Shown piece after piece: positions 1-6,451 of a DNA stretch of 7,733 nucleotides (position 1 is the stretch's first letter; every line of letters begins with the position of its first letter). Origin of the DNA: Acidobacteriaceae bacterium (GTDB lineage Bacteria > Acidobacteriota > Terriglobia > Terriglobales > Acidobacteriaceae); the NCBI GenBank assembly GCA_003133425.1, contig PKXI01000384.1, positions 5,584 through 13,316 on the forward strand. The letters are read 5' to 3'. A model generated the notes under the pieces. It made no database searches. It was not told the origin of the DNA and saw only the letters and a list, made by a program, of their open reading frames with translations. The position numbers and the translations under genes were made by a program.

Positions 1-29
1 ATCAGCATCTGCTTCAGTCGTCCGAACAT
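1..29 (-). CDS. Second ABC-2 permease (YbhR-type), 5' end only
   Basis: Only the first nine codons and part of the tenth are in the window; the rest lies beyond the left edge. The ATG at 29-27 opens a frame reading MFGRLKQML, a basic N-terminus of the kind that precedes the first membrane helix of ABC-2 permeases. The start is supported by a near-perfect Shine-Dalgarno (see 34-45) and by its place 31 bp after the stop of the first permease. In ybhS-ybhR type operons the second permease sits exactly here and also begins with MF-x-RL, as I recall the E. coli protein. The role, forming the transmembrane heterodimer with the permease at 61-1194, is inferred from gene order; ten residues cannot prove the family. 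Confidence 0.72.
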
Positions 30-33
30 CGAC

Positions 34-45
34 GGTCACCTCCTT
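34..45 (-). promoter_or_regulatory. Strong Shine-Dalgarno for the second permease
   Basis: On the minus strand this reads AAGGAGGTGACC, complementary over about ten bases to the usual 3' end of 16S rRNA. The GGAGG core ends nine bases before the ATG at 29. It is the strongest ribosome binding site in the window and fixes the start of the truncated gene. It also suggests that the second permease is initiated independently, whereas most upstream genes are coupled by overlapping stop and start codons. Confidence 0.85.
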
Positions 46-60
46 TACTTCAGACTCTGG

Positions 61-1194
61 CTATTCCAGCCGCTTGTGGAAGGAGCGGGTTGCGGCGATC
101 GCCAGTATGAAGGCAAAAACCGCTAACGGTATGAGATCGGCATAGAGCATGGACGTGGGCGTGCCTTTCAGGAATATTTTCTTTAGCACTGAGACGTAAT
201 AGCGGGCCGGAAGAATTCGCGTGATCCATTGCAGGACGATGGGCATTTGCTCGATGGAAAACAAGAATCCCGATAAGAGAAATGCGGGAAGAAATGTGAT
301 GAGCAGCGCGATCTGGCTGGCGGCAAACTGGTTCTTGGCAAGGACGGAAATGAGGAAGCCAAGCGAGAGCACAACGATCATGAACAGGGCCGAGCTGACG
401 GCGAGGGTAATGTAGGAACCGCGAAACGGCACGTGGAACCAGCTGATGGCAATGACCGCGCAGACGGCAACATCGAACATGCCGAGGACGAAATAGGGAG
501 CGAGTTTGCCCAGCATGATTTCCATGGCGGTGACGGGCGTGGAAATCAGCTGCTCCATCGAGCCACGCTCCCACTCGCGCGCGATGGTGAGCGAGGTGAG
601 GAAAGCGCCGATGACCGACATGACAAGAGCAAGCACGCCGGGAATGATGAAGGAACTGCTTTCGAGATCTTCGTTGTACCAGGTTCGCGTTTGCACGCTT
701 ACGGGGGCGGGTTGAATTGTCTGCCCGTGCGCTTGAAGCCAGTCGAGCTGAATCTGAGAGGAATAACCCTGCACGACTGCCTGGGCGTAGCCGATGAGCA
801 CGTTGGCTGTGTTGTCGTCAGTGCTGTCTACAAGGGCCTGAACCCCCACAATGTCGCCGCGGTTTAACCGTTGGGAAAAATCCCATGGGATAACGATGCC
901 CATCTTGGCGTGGCCGTCGTCGAGCGCCCTGGTTAGTTCCGGATAGCTGTCTACAACCTGCGCGATATGGAAATATTCGTTCGACTGGAAGCGCTTGAGC
1001 AGGTCCTGGCTTTGCTGGCTGCCGTCGCGGTCGAACACGTAGACCGGCAGTCCCTTGAGATCGAGATTGACGCCGTAGCCGAAGAGCAGCATCAGTGTTA
1101 CGGGCATGATGACGACGATGCCGAGGCTGCGCGAATCGCGCAGGATATGTAGGATCTCTTTTCTGGCGATGGCCAGCAAGCGCGTGAGGCTCAT
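61..1194 (-). CDS. ABC-2 type efflux permease (YbhS-like)
   Basis: This 377-aa inner-membrane permease is one of two transmembrane subunits of the export pump. A basic N-terminus (RKEILHILRD, 11-20) leads into TM1 (about 24-42). A large periplasmic domain follows (about 43-180), as in the ABC2_membrane_3 / DrrB-like group. Five further hydrophobic segments lie near 183-205, 231-254, 260-286, 291-313 and 349-368. The cytoplasmic coupling motif REWERGSMEQLISTP (206-220) and the late segment with FLPAFLLSGFLF (301-312) and PARYYVSVL (329-337) are hallmarks of YbhS-type permeases; the length equals that of E. coli YbhS as I recall it. The ATG overlaps the stop of the upstream ATPase (ATGA, 1194-1191), and GGAGG lies 10 bases before it. 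The substrate cannot be read from sequence; relatives export drugs or other amphiphiles. Family and role are confident. Confidence 0.95.
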   Translation of the reverse strand: MSLTRLLAIARKEILHILRDSRSLGIVVIMPVTLMLLFGYGVNLDLKGLPVYVFDRDGSQQSQDLLKRFQSNEYFHIAQVVDSYPELTRALDDGHAKMGIVIPWDFSQRLNRGDIVGVQALVDSTDDNTANVLIGYAQAVVQGYSSQIQLDWLQAHGQTIQPAPVSVQTRTWYNEDLESSSFIIPGVLALVMSVIGAFLTSLTIAREWERGSMEQLISTPVTAMEIMLGKLAPYFVLGMFDVAVCAVIAISWFHVPFRGSYITLAVSSALFMIVVLSLGFLISVLAKNQFAASQIALLITFLPAFLLSGFLFSIEQMPIVLQWITRILPARYYVSVLKKIFLKGTPTSMLYADLIPLAVFAFILAIAATRSFHKRLE

Positions 1195-2162
1195 GGTTTG
1201 CGGCCCTCCGCAGCATCGCTCGCCGTGGTGATAGAAACGAAGACGTCTTCGAGAGTGGGGCGGATCTTTTCGATGCGATGGACGGTGACGCCGTGAGCTT
1301 TGAGATATGCCTGGATGCGCGGCTCAGCGGCGACTGCATCCTGAACAACCAGATGAAGTGCGCTGCCGAAGACCGCAGCGTCCATTACTTCCGAAGCCGA
1401 TTGCAGCGCTTCCACCGCGGTGCCAAGCGGCTCGCACTCGACGAGCAGCAACTCGCCTTTCATAGAGTCGCGCTTCAACTCGGAGGGCGTGCCGAGAGCG
1501 ACCATTTTGCCGCGAAAGATCAATGCGAGACGGTTGCAGTATTCCGCCTCTTCCATATAGTGGGTGGTGACGAAGACGGTGACGCCCTCTTCGGCCATCT
1601 TGTGAATGAGGTCCCAGAACTGGCGGCGCGAGATGGGATCGACGCCGGAGGTGGGCTCGTCAAGAAACAGGATGGGCGGTTGGTGCAGCACAGCGCAGCC
1701 GAGTGCGAGCCGTTGCTTCCATCCACCGGGAAGCGTGCCGGTAATGAGATTCTCCTGACCCTTGAGGTTCGCCATTTCAAGCGCCCATTCGATGCGGTCT
1801 TTGAGCTTGGCAGAGGGCACGCTGTAGAGGCCGGCGAAGAGGCGCAGGTTTTCGATGACCTTCAAATCGTTGTAGAGAGAGAATTTCTGCGACATGTAGC
1901 CAATGTGCTGGCGGACCGCCTCAGGCTTGCGGCCAACATCGAATCCCGCCACCTGCGCGCGGCCGGAAGTCGGCTTGAGCAAGCCGCAGAGCATGCGAAT
2001 TGTAGTGGACTTGCCGGCTCCGTTTGGTCCGAGAAAGCCGAAGACCTCGCCTTTGGTTACGGTGAGATTGAGCCGGTCGACGGCGACAAAATCACCGAAC
2101 CGCTTGACGAGGTTCTCGACAACGACGGAGTTCGCCGGGACCGGGTTGGCTAGCTCAGGCAT
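1191..2162 (-). CDS. ABC transporter ATPase B (second half of a YbhF-like pair)
   Basis: This 323-aa cytoplasmic nucleotide-binding subunit is predicted to power the pump. Walker A is GPNGAGKS (45-52), the Q-loop glutamine is Q92 in YMSQKFSLY, Walker B is ILFLDEP (164-170) with E169 as catalytic glutamate, the D-loop is GVDP (173-176), and the H-loop histidine is H201 in TTHYMEEAE. The signature reads LPGGWKQ (144-150), with proline replacing the usual serine of LSGG. The C-terminal 100 residues form the accessory domain typical of ABC-2 exporters, ending in RPTLEDVFV. It corresponds to the C-terminal half of E. coli YbhF, a fused double ATPase. The start overlaps the preceding ATPase by 8 bp (ATGCCTGA, 2162-2155) and has GGAG nine bases upstream; its stop overlaps the permease start. 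Translational coupling with both neighbours is likely. Confidence 0.95.
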   Translation of the reverse strand: MPELANPVPANSVVVENLVKRFGDFVAVDRLNLTVTKGEVFGFLGPNGAGKSTTIRMLCGLLKPTSGRAQVAGFDVGRKPEAVRQHIGYMSQKFSLYNDLKVIENLRLFAGLYSVPSAKLKDRIEWALEMANLKGQENLITGTLPGGWKQRLALGCAVLHQPPILFLDEPTSGVDPISRRQFWDLIHKMAEEGVTVFVTTHYMEEAEYCNRLALIFRGKMVALGTPSELKRDSMKGELLLVECEPLGTAVEALQSASEVMDAAVFGSALHLVVQDAVAAEPRIQAYLKAHGVTVHRIEKIRPTLEDVFVSITTASDAAEGRKP

Positions 2163-3120
2163 GGCGCAATGCTCCGTCGGTTGCCGTCACGGCATCCACA
2201 AAGAGATCTTCGATGGTCGGGGCTACTTGTTGGATGGCGTCGAAGGGCACGCCAGCGCCCTTTAGCCGCGCTTCAAATTCAGGAATGCGCTGCGCTGCAT
2301 TGTCCACGACCACGTGCACGCCGTCACCGGTGAGGACCAGGCTTGAGATGCCGTCTGTCTTCTCGAGTTCCGTTCGTAGTTGGCGCGGCTCGGGTGAGGT
2401 CACCGACAGAACACCTTTTTTCATGCGGGACTTGAGGTTCGCGGGCGTGTCGCAGAACAGGAGCTTGCCCTGATGCATGAGGGCGACGCGATGGCAGCGC
2501 TCGGCTTCGTCGAGGTATGCGGTCGAGGTAAGAATCGCTACACCTTCTGAGACAAGCTCGTAAAGGATGCGCCAGAAATCGCGGCGTGAAACGGGGTCGA
2601 CGCCGGTGGTGGGCTCGTCGAGAAGAATGACCTTGGGGCGATGAATGAGCGCGCAGACCAAGCCGAGCTTTTGCTTCATGCCACCGGAGAGTTTGCCCGC
2701 CATGCGGGTGCGAAACTCGCTCATCCCTGCGGCGTCAAGTAACTGCGTCGAACGGGTGGTGCGTTCGGCCTTGTGTACGCCGAAAAGGTCGGCGTAGAAG
2801 CGGATGTTTTCGTCTACGGTGAGATCTTCGTAAAGCCCAAAACGCTGCGGCATGTAGCTGAGCGAATGTTTGGCGCCCTCGGGGTCGCGTACTACATCGA
2901 AGCCGGCTACAGTCGCTTTGCCCGCGTCGGGGGGCATGATGCCGGCCAACATGCGTAGCGTAGTGGTCTTCCCTGCCCCATCGGGTCCGACGAGACCGAA
3001 GATCTCCCCGGCGCACACGTCGAAGCTCAGCGAATCGACGGCGTGGACACCGGGAAAGCTCTTGGTCAGTCCTTCGGCCTTAATTGCTGGCGAACTCAAG
3101 GATTGGGGCTGATCTGTCAT
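2155..3120 (-). CDS. ABC transporter ATPase A (first half of a YbhF-like pair)
   Basis: This 321-aa cytoplasmic ATPase is the partner of the next gene. Walker A is GPDGAGKT (45-52), with Asp where most families have Asn. The Q-loop is Q92 in YMPQRFGLYEDL, the signature is a canonical LSGGMKQ (144-150), Walker B is VILLDEP (164-170) and the D-loop is GVDP (173-176). At the H-loop the protein reads STAYLDEAE (199-207), so A201 stands where the switch histidine should be. From memory, the first ATPase domain of YbhF and RbbA shows the same TAY-type replacement, so this is probably a subfamily trait rather than decay. The C-terminal domain ends in APTIEDLFV. The ATG at 3120 forms an ATGA overlap with the stop of the HlyD gene; no good Shine-Dalgarno is visible, so translation probably depends on coupling. 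Confidence 0.95.
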   Translation of the reverse strand: MTDQPQSLSSPAIKAEGLTKSFPGVHAVDSLSFDVCAGEIFGLVGPDGAGKTTTLRMLAGIMPPDAGKATVAGFDVVRDPEGAKHSLSYMPQRFGLYEDLTVDENIRFYADLFGVHKAERTTRSTQLLDAAGMSEFRTRMAGKLSGGMKQKLGLVCALIHRPKVILLDEPTTGVDPVSRRDFWRILYELVSEGVAILTSTAYLDEAERCHRVALMHQGKLLFCDTPANLKSRMKKGVLSVTSPEPRQLRTELEKTDGISSLVLTGDGVHVVVDNAAQRIPEFEARLKGAGVPFDAIQQVAPTIEDLFVDAVTATDGALRHA

Positions 3121-4160
3121 TGCTTGGCTGGCGTTGGAACCGATGCGGGCGGGTTTGCGCTCGATGCGGCTGCGGCAAGTTCTATGTGCGCGTCAGCAGG
3201 CATGCCAGGCTTCAGTTCGTGGTTGGGATTGTCGATATCGATCTTGATCCGGTAGACAAGCGTGACTCGTTCCGCGTAGGTCTGCACGCTCTTGGGCGTG
3301 AACTCGGCATCTGGAGAGATGAAGGAGATGCGACCGCGGTATTGCTTGCCGGGATAGGTGTCAGTGGTGATGGTTGCCTGCTGGCCCCAGTGAATTTTGC
3401 CAAGGTCGGTCTCGGCAATATACGCGCGGAGCCAGATGTGATCCAGATCCGCCAGCGTGACTACTGGAGAACCGGGTTGCGCCACTTCTCCGACTTCCGC
3501 CTGGCGCACGGTAATGACGCCGGCGGCCGGGGCGAGAAGAGTTGTGTAGCTGGCGTTGATGCGCGACAGGCCGAGACTGGCTTTTGCCTGGGAAAGATTG
3601 GCGCGTGAGATTGCAATATCTTCCTTGCGGCTGCCTTCAACGGCCTCGTTGTACCGCTGCTGCGCCGACGCGAACGTCGCTTCGGAACGCTTCAATGCGG
3701 TTGCGGCCAGGTCGCGATCCTGCGCGGAGATTTCGTCTTTGCTGAAGAGTTGCTGCGCGCGTTCGTTGTCAGCTTTCCTCTGTCCAAGGTCGGCTTGCGC
3801 ATCGAGGACCGATTGCTGCAACGCTTTTACCTCCTGTTCGCGGGTTCCAGCGAGCGTGAGGGCAAGGCTGGATTCGCGCACAGCGACGGAGGCCTCGTCG
3901 ATCCGCACCTTTTGTTGGCTGTCTGCATCTTCGAGCCGCGCGAGCAAGGCGCCTTGTTGCACCTGCTGACCCTCCTCGATAGGCAGATCAATGATGCGGC
4001 CCGGCACCTTGAAGCTCACCAGGCTCTCGTGCGCTTCAATGTTTCCGGAGAGCGTGAGCTGATTCGCGGGCTCCGGCTTCTTTGTGAGCCGCGGATAAAA
4101 ATAGACTCCGGCGGCAACGGCCGCTGCGAGCAGAATCAAGATCGGTATGAGTCGTTTCAT
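3117..4160 (-). CDS. HlyD/YbhG-type periplasmic adaptor (membrane fusion protein)
   Basis: This 347-aa protein would bridge the inner-membrane ABC complex and the TolC channel. An N-terminal anchor or uncleaved signal (about 4-22) precedes the first half of the lipoyl-like domain (about 36-77, with VPGRI and EEGQQVQQG). A long, Gln/Ala-rich coiled-coil hairpin follows (about 80-205), then the second lipoyl half (APAAGVI at 210-216, VGEVAQPGSPV at 223-233) and a beta-barrel domain. Near the C-terminus, FISPDAEFTPKSVQT (280-294) and LVYRIKI resemble YbhG/YhiI adaptors. I chose the ATG at 4160 because GAGGA lies eight bases upstream and the anchor then begins at once. The frame stays open to a TTG at 4220, which would add 20 basic residues without a ribosome site. 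The stop overlaps the ATPase A start (ATGA). The low-complexity Ala/Pro tail is probably disordered. Confidence 0.94.
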   Translation of the reverse strand: MKRLIPILILLAAAVAAGVYFYPRLTKKPEPANQLTLSGNIEAHESLVSFKVPGRIIDLPIEEGQQVQQGALLARLEDADSQQKVRIDEASVAVRESSLALTLAGTREQEVKALQQSVLDAQADLGQRKADNERAQQLFSKDEISAQDRDLAATALKRSEATFASAQQRYNEAVEGSRKEDIAISRANLSQAKASLGLSRINASYTTLLAPAAGVITVRQAEVGEVAQPGSPVVTLADLDHIWLRAYIAETDLGKIHWGQQATITTDTYPGKQYRGRISFISPDAEFTPKSVQTYAERVTLVYRIKIDIDNPNHELKPGMPADAHIELAAAASSANPPASVPTPAKQ

Positions 4161-4168
4161 GGTTTCAA

Positions 4169-4173
4169 TCCTC
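4169..4173 (-). promoter_or_regulatory. Ribosome binding site deciding the adaptor start
   Basis: GAGGA on the minus strand, eight bases before the ATG at 4160. It favours this ATG over the in-frame TTG 60 bases further upstream. Confidence 0.65.
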
Positions 4174-4189
4174 GTAAGCAGCCTTGTCA

Positions 4190-4200
4190 ACGAGACTCGT
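4190..4200. repeat. Short palindrome in the tolC-adaptor gap
   Basis: ACGAGACTCGT has perfect 5-bp arms around one central base. It lies in the 80-bp gap 4161-4240, about 30 bp upstream of the adaptor start. No U-tract follows, so it is not a classical terminator. It may be chance or a weak RNA hairpin; the gap shows no convincing promoter. Confidence 0.3.
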
Positions 4201-4240
4201 ATGCGAAATCCTTTGTGCAACTTTTTTCAGTGAGGGTTGG

Positions 4241-5611
4241 CTATGGATTTCCCATAAACTGCTGAATGTTCTTCTCGGTGTCTCCCATGGCTCGCGCGAG
4301 AGCGAACTTTGCATCTACGTGACTGGAGACGGCAACAATGAAGTTCTCTTCGGCGCGGGCCAATTCGTCCTGAGCGGTGACCACCTCAACGTTGTTGGTG
4401 GTGCCGGCTCGAAAACGATCCTGAGCAAGCAAGAGCTCGCGCTGCGCGAGGTCCTGCCCCTGTTGGGCAACGCTTACCTGCTCGGCCGCCGAATTCAGAT
4501 TCAGGAGCGCCTGGCGGATGTCCTGGTCTACACCACGCTCAAAATCGGCAATCTGATCGTCGATGCGCCTGACGCGGCTCGCAAGCTGCTGGGCCTCGCC
4601 GTCGCGGTCGCGATCGAAGACCGTGAAATCGATCTGGCCTTGAATCAGGCCGGTGGTCTGCACGCTTCCGATGCTGCGGCCCAGTTCGCCAATGTTTCCA
4701 TTGAGGCTGAGCTTCGGATAGAAGCGGGCGCGGCTGGCGCGCTGCTGTTCGACGAGACCCTGGCGCTGGCTGGCGAGGGAAAGATAATCGGCCCGGGCCT
4801 TGAGCGCTTGGGGCAACAGTGCCTCCGGCTGAGACTGAGCAAGGGCCTGGTAATGCAGTGGCTCGGCGAGTTCAAGCGGGGAGGCCGGATTCATGCCAAG
4901 ATTTCGCGCCAAGGCAAGCAGCGACTGCTTCAGCCGGTTCTCAGCGACCAGCGAGGCCTGTTTGTCGTTAGCAAGCTGCACCTGGGCACGCAGTACGTCC
5001 ACGCCCGTCGCTGTGCCGGCATCGTGCTTGTCATTGGCCAACTTGAACAGAGTGCTTGAATCCGTCACGCGAGACCGGGCGGTATCGACACGGGCCGCGG
5101 CAGATTGCGCATCTAGATAATTTGCGGCGATGGAGCGAACGATTAGATCACGGGCATCCCGCTCATCCATCTTGCCTGCATCGACAGCGTGCTCGCTGGC
5201 CTTGAAGGCGCGATAGCTTGCCAAATCGACTATGTCCTGCTGCGCATAGATGCGGAAATCGTAGTTGGAAAACGGTCCTACAACGTTGGGGAATGGGATG
5301 CCTGGCACCGAAATTCCGAAGGCACGCAGGTTGCGGTTCTGCACGTTGGCGTAGGTTTCGGCATTCACACGTGGCAGCAGCGCAGCAGACATGCTTCGCT
5401 GGCGCGCGCCTTCTGCCTCATCCACACGGGTTCCTGCGACAAGCACGTTGAGGTTGGCCTGGAGCGCTTTTTGGATCGCGTCTTGCAAGGTGAGCCGATA
5501 GGGCGCAGGCTGCTGTGCCGCGCATAACCCGCCCGATATGGGGCCGGCGGCAAGAGTCGTAAAAAGGCCTAAAAGAGATAAGAGAGCGAATTTGAAAAAT
5601 ACTGGTTTCAT
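4241..5611 (-). CDS. TolC-family outer-membrane efflux protein
   Basis: This 456-aa protein is predicted to form a trimeric outer-membrane channel with a periplasmic alpha-helical tunnel, the exit duct of the pump. A signal peptide covers about residues 1-32, with likely cleavage after the CAA at 30-32. The mature part starts with LTLQDAIQKAL (40-50), the usual opening of OEP proteins. Two internally similar OEP repeats follow (about 40-240 and 258-447). Their matching helices carry AGTATGVDVLRAQVQL (198-213) and AGTTNNVEVVTAQDEL (402-417), the typical duplicated motif. Length is normal for the family. The ATG overlaps the tetR stop (ATGA, 5611-5608), with AGGA just before it, so the regulator and channel are translationally coupled. 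The next gene, the adaptor, starts 80 bp after its stop. Confidence 0.95.
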   Translation of the reverse strand: MKPVFFKFALLSLLGLFTTLAAGPISGGLCAAQQPAPYRLTLQDAIQKALQANLNVLVAGTRVDEAEGARQRSMSAALLPRVNAETYANVQNRNLRAFGISVPGIPFPNVVGPFSNYDFRIYAQQDIVDLASYRAFKASEHAVDAGKMDERDARDLIVRSIAANYLDAQSAAARVDTARSRVTDSSTLFKLANDKHDAGTATGVDVLRAQVQLANDKQASLVAENRLKQSLLALARNLGMNPASPLELAEPLHYQALAQSQPEALLPQALKARADYLSLASQRQGLVEQQRASRARFYPKLSLNGNIGELGRSIGSVQTTGLIQGQIDFTVFDRDRDGEAQQLASRVRRIDDQIADFERGVDQDIRQALLNLNSAAEQVSVAQQGQDLAQRELLLAQDRFRAGTTNNVEVVTAQDELARAEENFIVAVSSHVDAKFALARAMGDTEKNIQQFMGNP

Positions 5612-6300
5612 GGTTCCTGCTCATCGCTGGAGACGGCGATCGATCTCCAGAAGTGCTGAAAAGTATCTTCAATCCATGTTTCGAGCGAGGGCTTCTCGTG
5701 CAACGACCACAGAAGGAAAGTTCCCAAGTTCCCCTGCAGAAGCTGAAGGGCAACTTTCGCTGGTTTCAGGCTGGGGTCGATTTCGCCGCGTCTTTGACCT
5801 TCTGCGATAAGCCCCCCTATTGCTTTACGGCCCTCCAGCATGTTTCGTTTCAGGATTTCGCGAACGCTATCGCTGGCCAGGAATGAGGAGATAAAGGCGC
5901 GCGCAAGGCTGGGGCTACGCCCCGGTTCTTCAGCGAGGCGCTGCACGAGCTGGCGCAATAAAGCGTGAATCGTGTGCTTGCCCTGCCTAGCCCGCGCTAC
6001 GGCTTCTCCTACCTTGCCAAGCTGGATCTCGGCCATCACGCTAAGAACGTGGTCTTTGGTCTCGAAGTAATTGAAGAAGGTGCCTTTGCCCACGTCCGCG
6101 GCTTCGGTGATGTCTTCGACGGTGACGTTTGGCAGGCCACGCTCGGCAAAGAGCTGCAGCGCGCAGCGAAACAGGCGCAGGCGGGTTTCGGCGGAGCGGC
6201 GCTGACGGCGGCTCATGGATTTTGAATGGGTTTGGGAATTGCTGTCGAGCGCCACGGCGCTGGACAAGAGAGACAGATTTGATATTTGACTGATGCTCAT
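5608..6300 (-). CDS. TetR-family transcriptional regulator of the efflux operon
   Basis: This 230-aa regulator has a TetR DNA-binding domain at about 35-88. The helix-turn-helix is VTVEDITEAADVGKGTFFNYF (59-79), followed by TKDHVL (81-86), one of the clearest family signatures. The C-terminal ligand domain (about 95-225) is divergent, as usual, so the inducer is unknown. The gene is first in the operon and overlaps tolC by ATGA, so it most likely represses its own operon and is relieved by a pump substrate. The start is uncertain. The ATG at 6300 has no Shine-Dalgarno and gives a Ser-rich 28-residue extension; the ATG at 6216 gives a more typical 202-aa protein but also lacks a ribosome site. 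I keep 6300 because a promoter candidate lies close upstream. Confidence 0.93.
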   Translation of the reverse strand: MSISQISNLSLLSSAVALDSNSQTHSKSMSRRQRRSAETRLRLFRCALQLFAERGLPNVTVEDITEAADVGKGTFFNYFETKDHVLSVMAEIQLGKVGEAVARARQGKHTIHALLRQLVQRLAEEPGRSPSLARAFISSFLASDSVREILKRNMLEGRKAIGGLIAEGQRRGEIDPSLKPAKVALQLLQGNLGTFLLWSLHEKPSLETWIEDTFQHFWRSIAVSSDEQEP

Positions 6301-6301
6301 A

Positions 6302-6318
6302 AACGATTATTAACCGTT
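6302..6318. promoter_or_regulatory. Candidate TetR operator 1 (17-bp palindrome)
   Basis: AACGATTATTAACCGTT is a palindrome around a single centre at 6310, with seven of eight base pairs matching (only 6306/6314 fails). It sits directly before the ATG at 6300, where a Shine-Dalgarno would normally be, and downstream of the promoter candidate. Size and position suit an autoregulatory TetR operator. The link to this regulator is inferred from location. Confidence 0.5.
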
Positions 6319-6320
6319 AT

Positions 6321-6333
6321 TGACCAACAGTCA
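6321..6333. promoter_or_regulatory. Candidate TetR operator 2 (TGAC-N5-GTCA)
   Basis: TGACCAACAGTCA has perfect 4-bp arms around five bases and begins two bases after the first palindrome; the centres are 17 bp apart. It abuts or overlaps the likely -10 region, where a bound repressor would block RNA polymerase. TGAC/GTCA half-sites are common among TetR operators. Arms this short can occur by chance. Confidence 0.45.
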
Positions 6334-6334
6334 T

Positions 6335-6364
6335 ATATTCGATCTTCTCGGCTCACTTTGTCAA
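6335..6364 (-). promoter_or_regulatory. Candidate promoter of the tetR-efflux operon
   Basis: On the minus strand a perfect -35 hexamer TTGACA (6364-6359) is followed by an AT-rich patch: GAATAT at 6340-6335 (18-bp spacing), running into TATATG at 6337-6332. No -10 hexamer is perfect, so the exact one is uncertain. Transcription would begin near 6325-6330, within the palindromes, with a short leader to the ATG at 6300. No other promoter of similar quality is seen upstream of the operon. Confidence 0.45.
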
Positions 6365-6387
6365 GAGGTCTGTCTACGGGCGCGAGC

Positions 6388-6415
6388 TTGCTGCGACCTC
6401 TGCCGCACGCAGCAA
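6388..6415. repeat. 8-bp inverted repeat after the orphan gene
   Basis: TTGCTGCG (6388-6395) and CGCAGCAA (6408-6415) are perfect inverted copies separated by 12 bases. The repeat lies 37 bp past the stop of the gene at 6452-6973 and upstream of the tetR promoter. A GC-rich hairpin there could slow polymerase or protect the 3' end, but no U-run follows on either strand, so I do not call it an intrinsic terminator. Confidence 0.45.
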
Positions 6416-6451
6416 CCCAACCTGTCATTCTTAGCCCGTGGCAACCTCCCA

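Noticed and set aside
818..1348. Minus-strand frame overlapping the permease and ATPase B out of frame
   Set aside because: Arg/Pro/His-rich translation typical of a frame-shifted shadow; it crosses two well-supported genes.
1278..2153. Long plus-strand open frame (291 codons) opposite ATPase B
   Set aside because: It lies wholly antisense to a gene with all ABC motifs, and its translation shows no recognisable domain, only the reverse image of GC-rich codons.
4161..4220. TTG at 4220 as start of the adaptor
   Set aside because: It adds 20 residues before the membrane anchor and has no ribosome site, while the ATG at 4160 has GAGGA at good spacing.
4184..5059. Long plus-strand open frame (291 codons) opposite tolC
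   Set aside because: It is antisense to a clear OEP gene; its aliphatic, Leu/Ala-rich sequence is what antisense reading of amphipathic helices produces.
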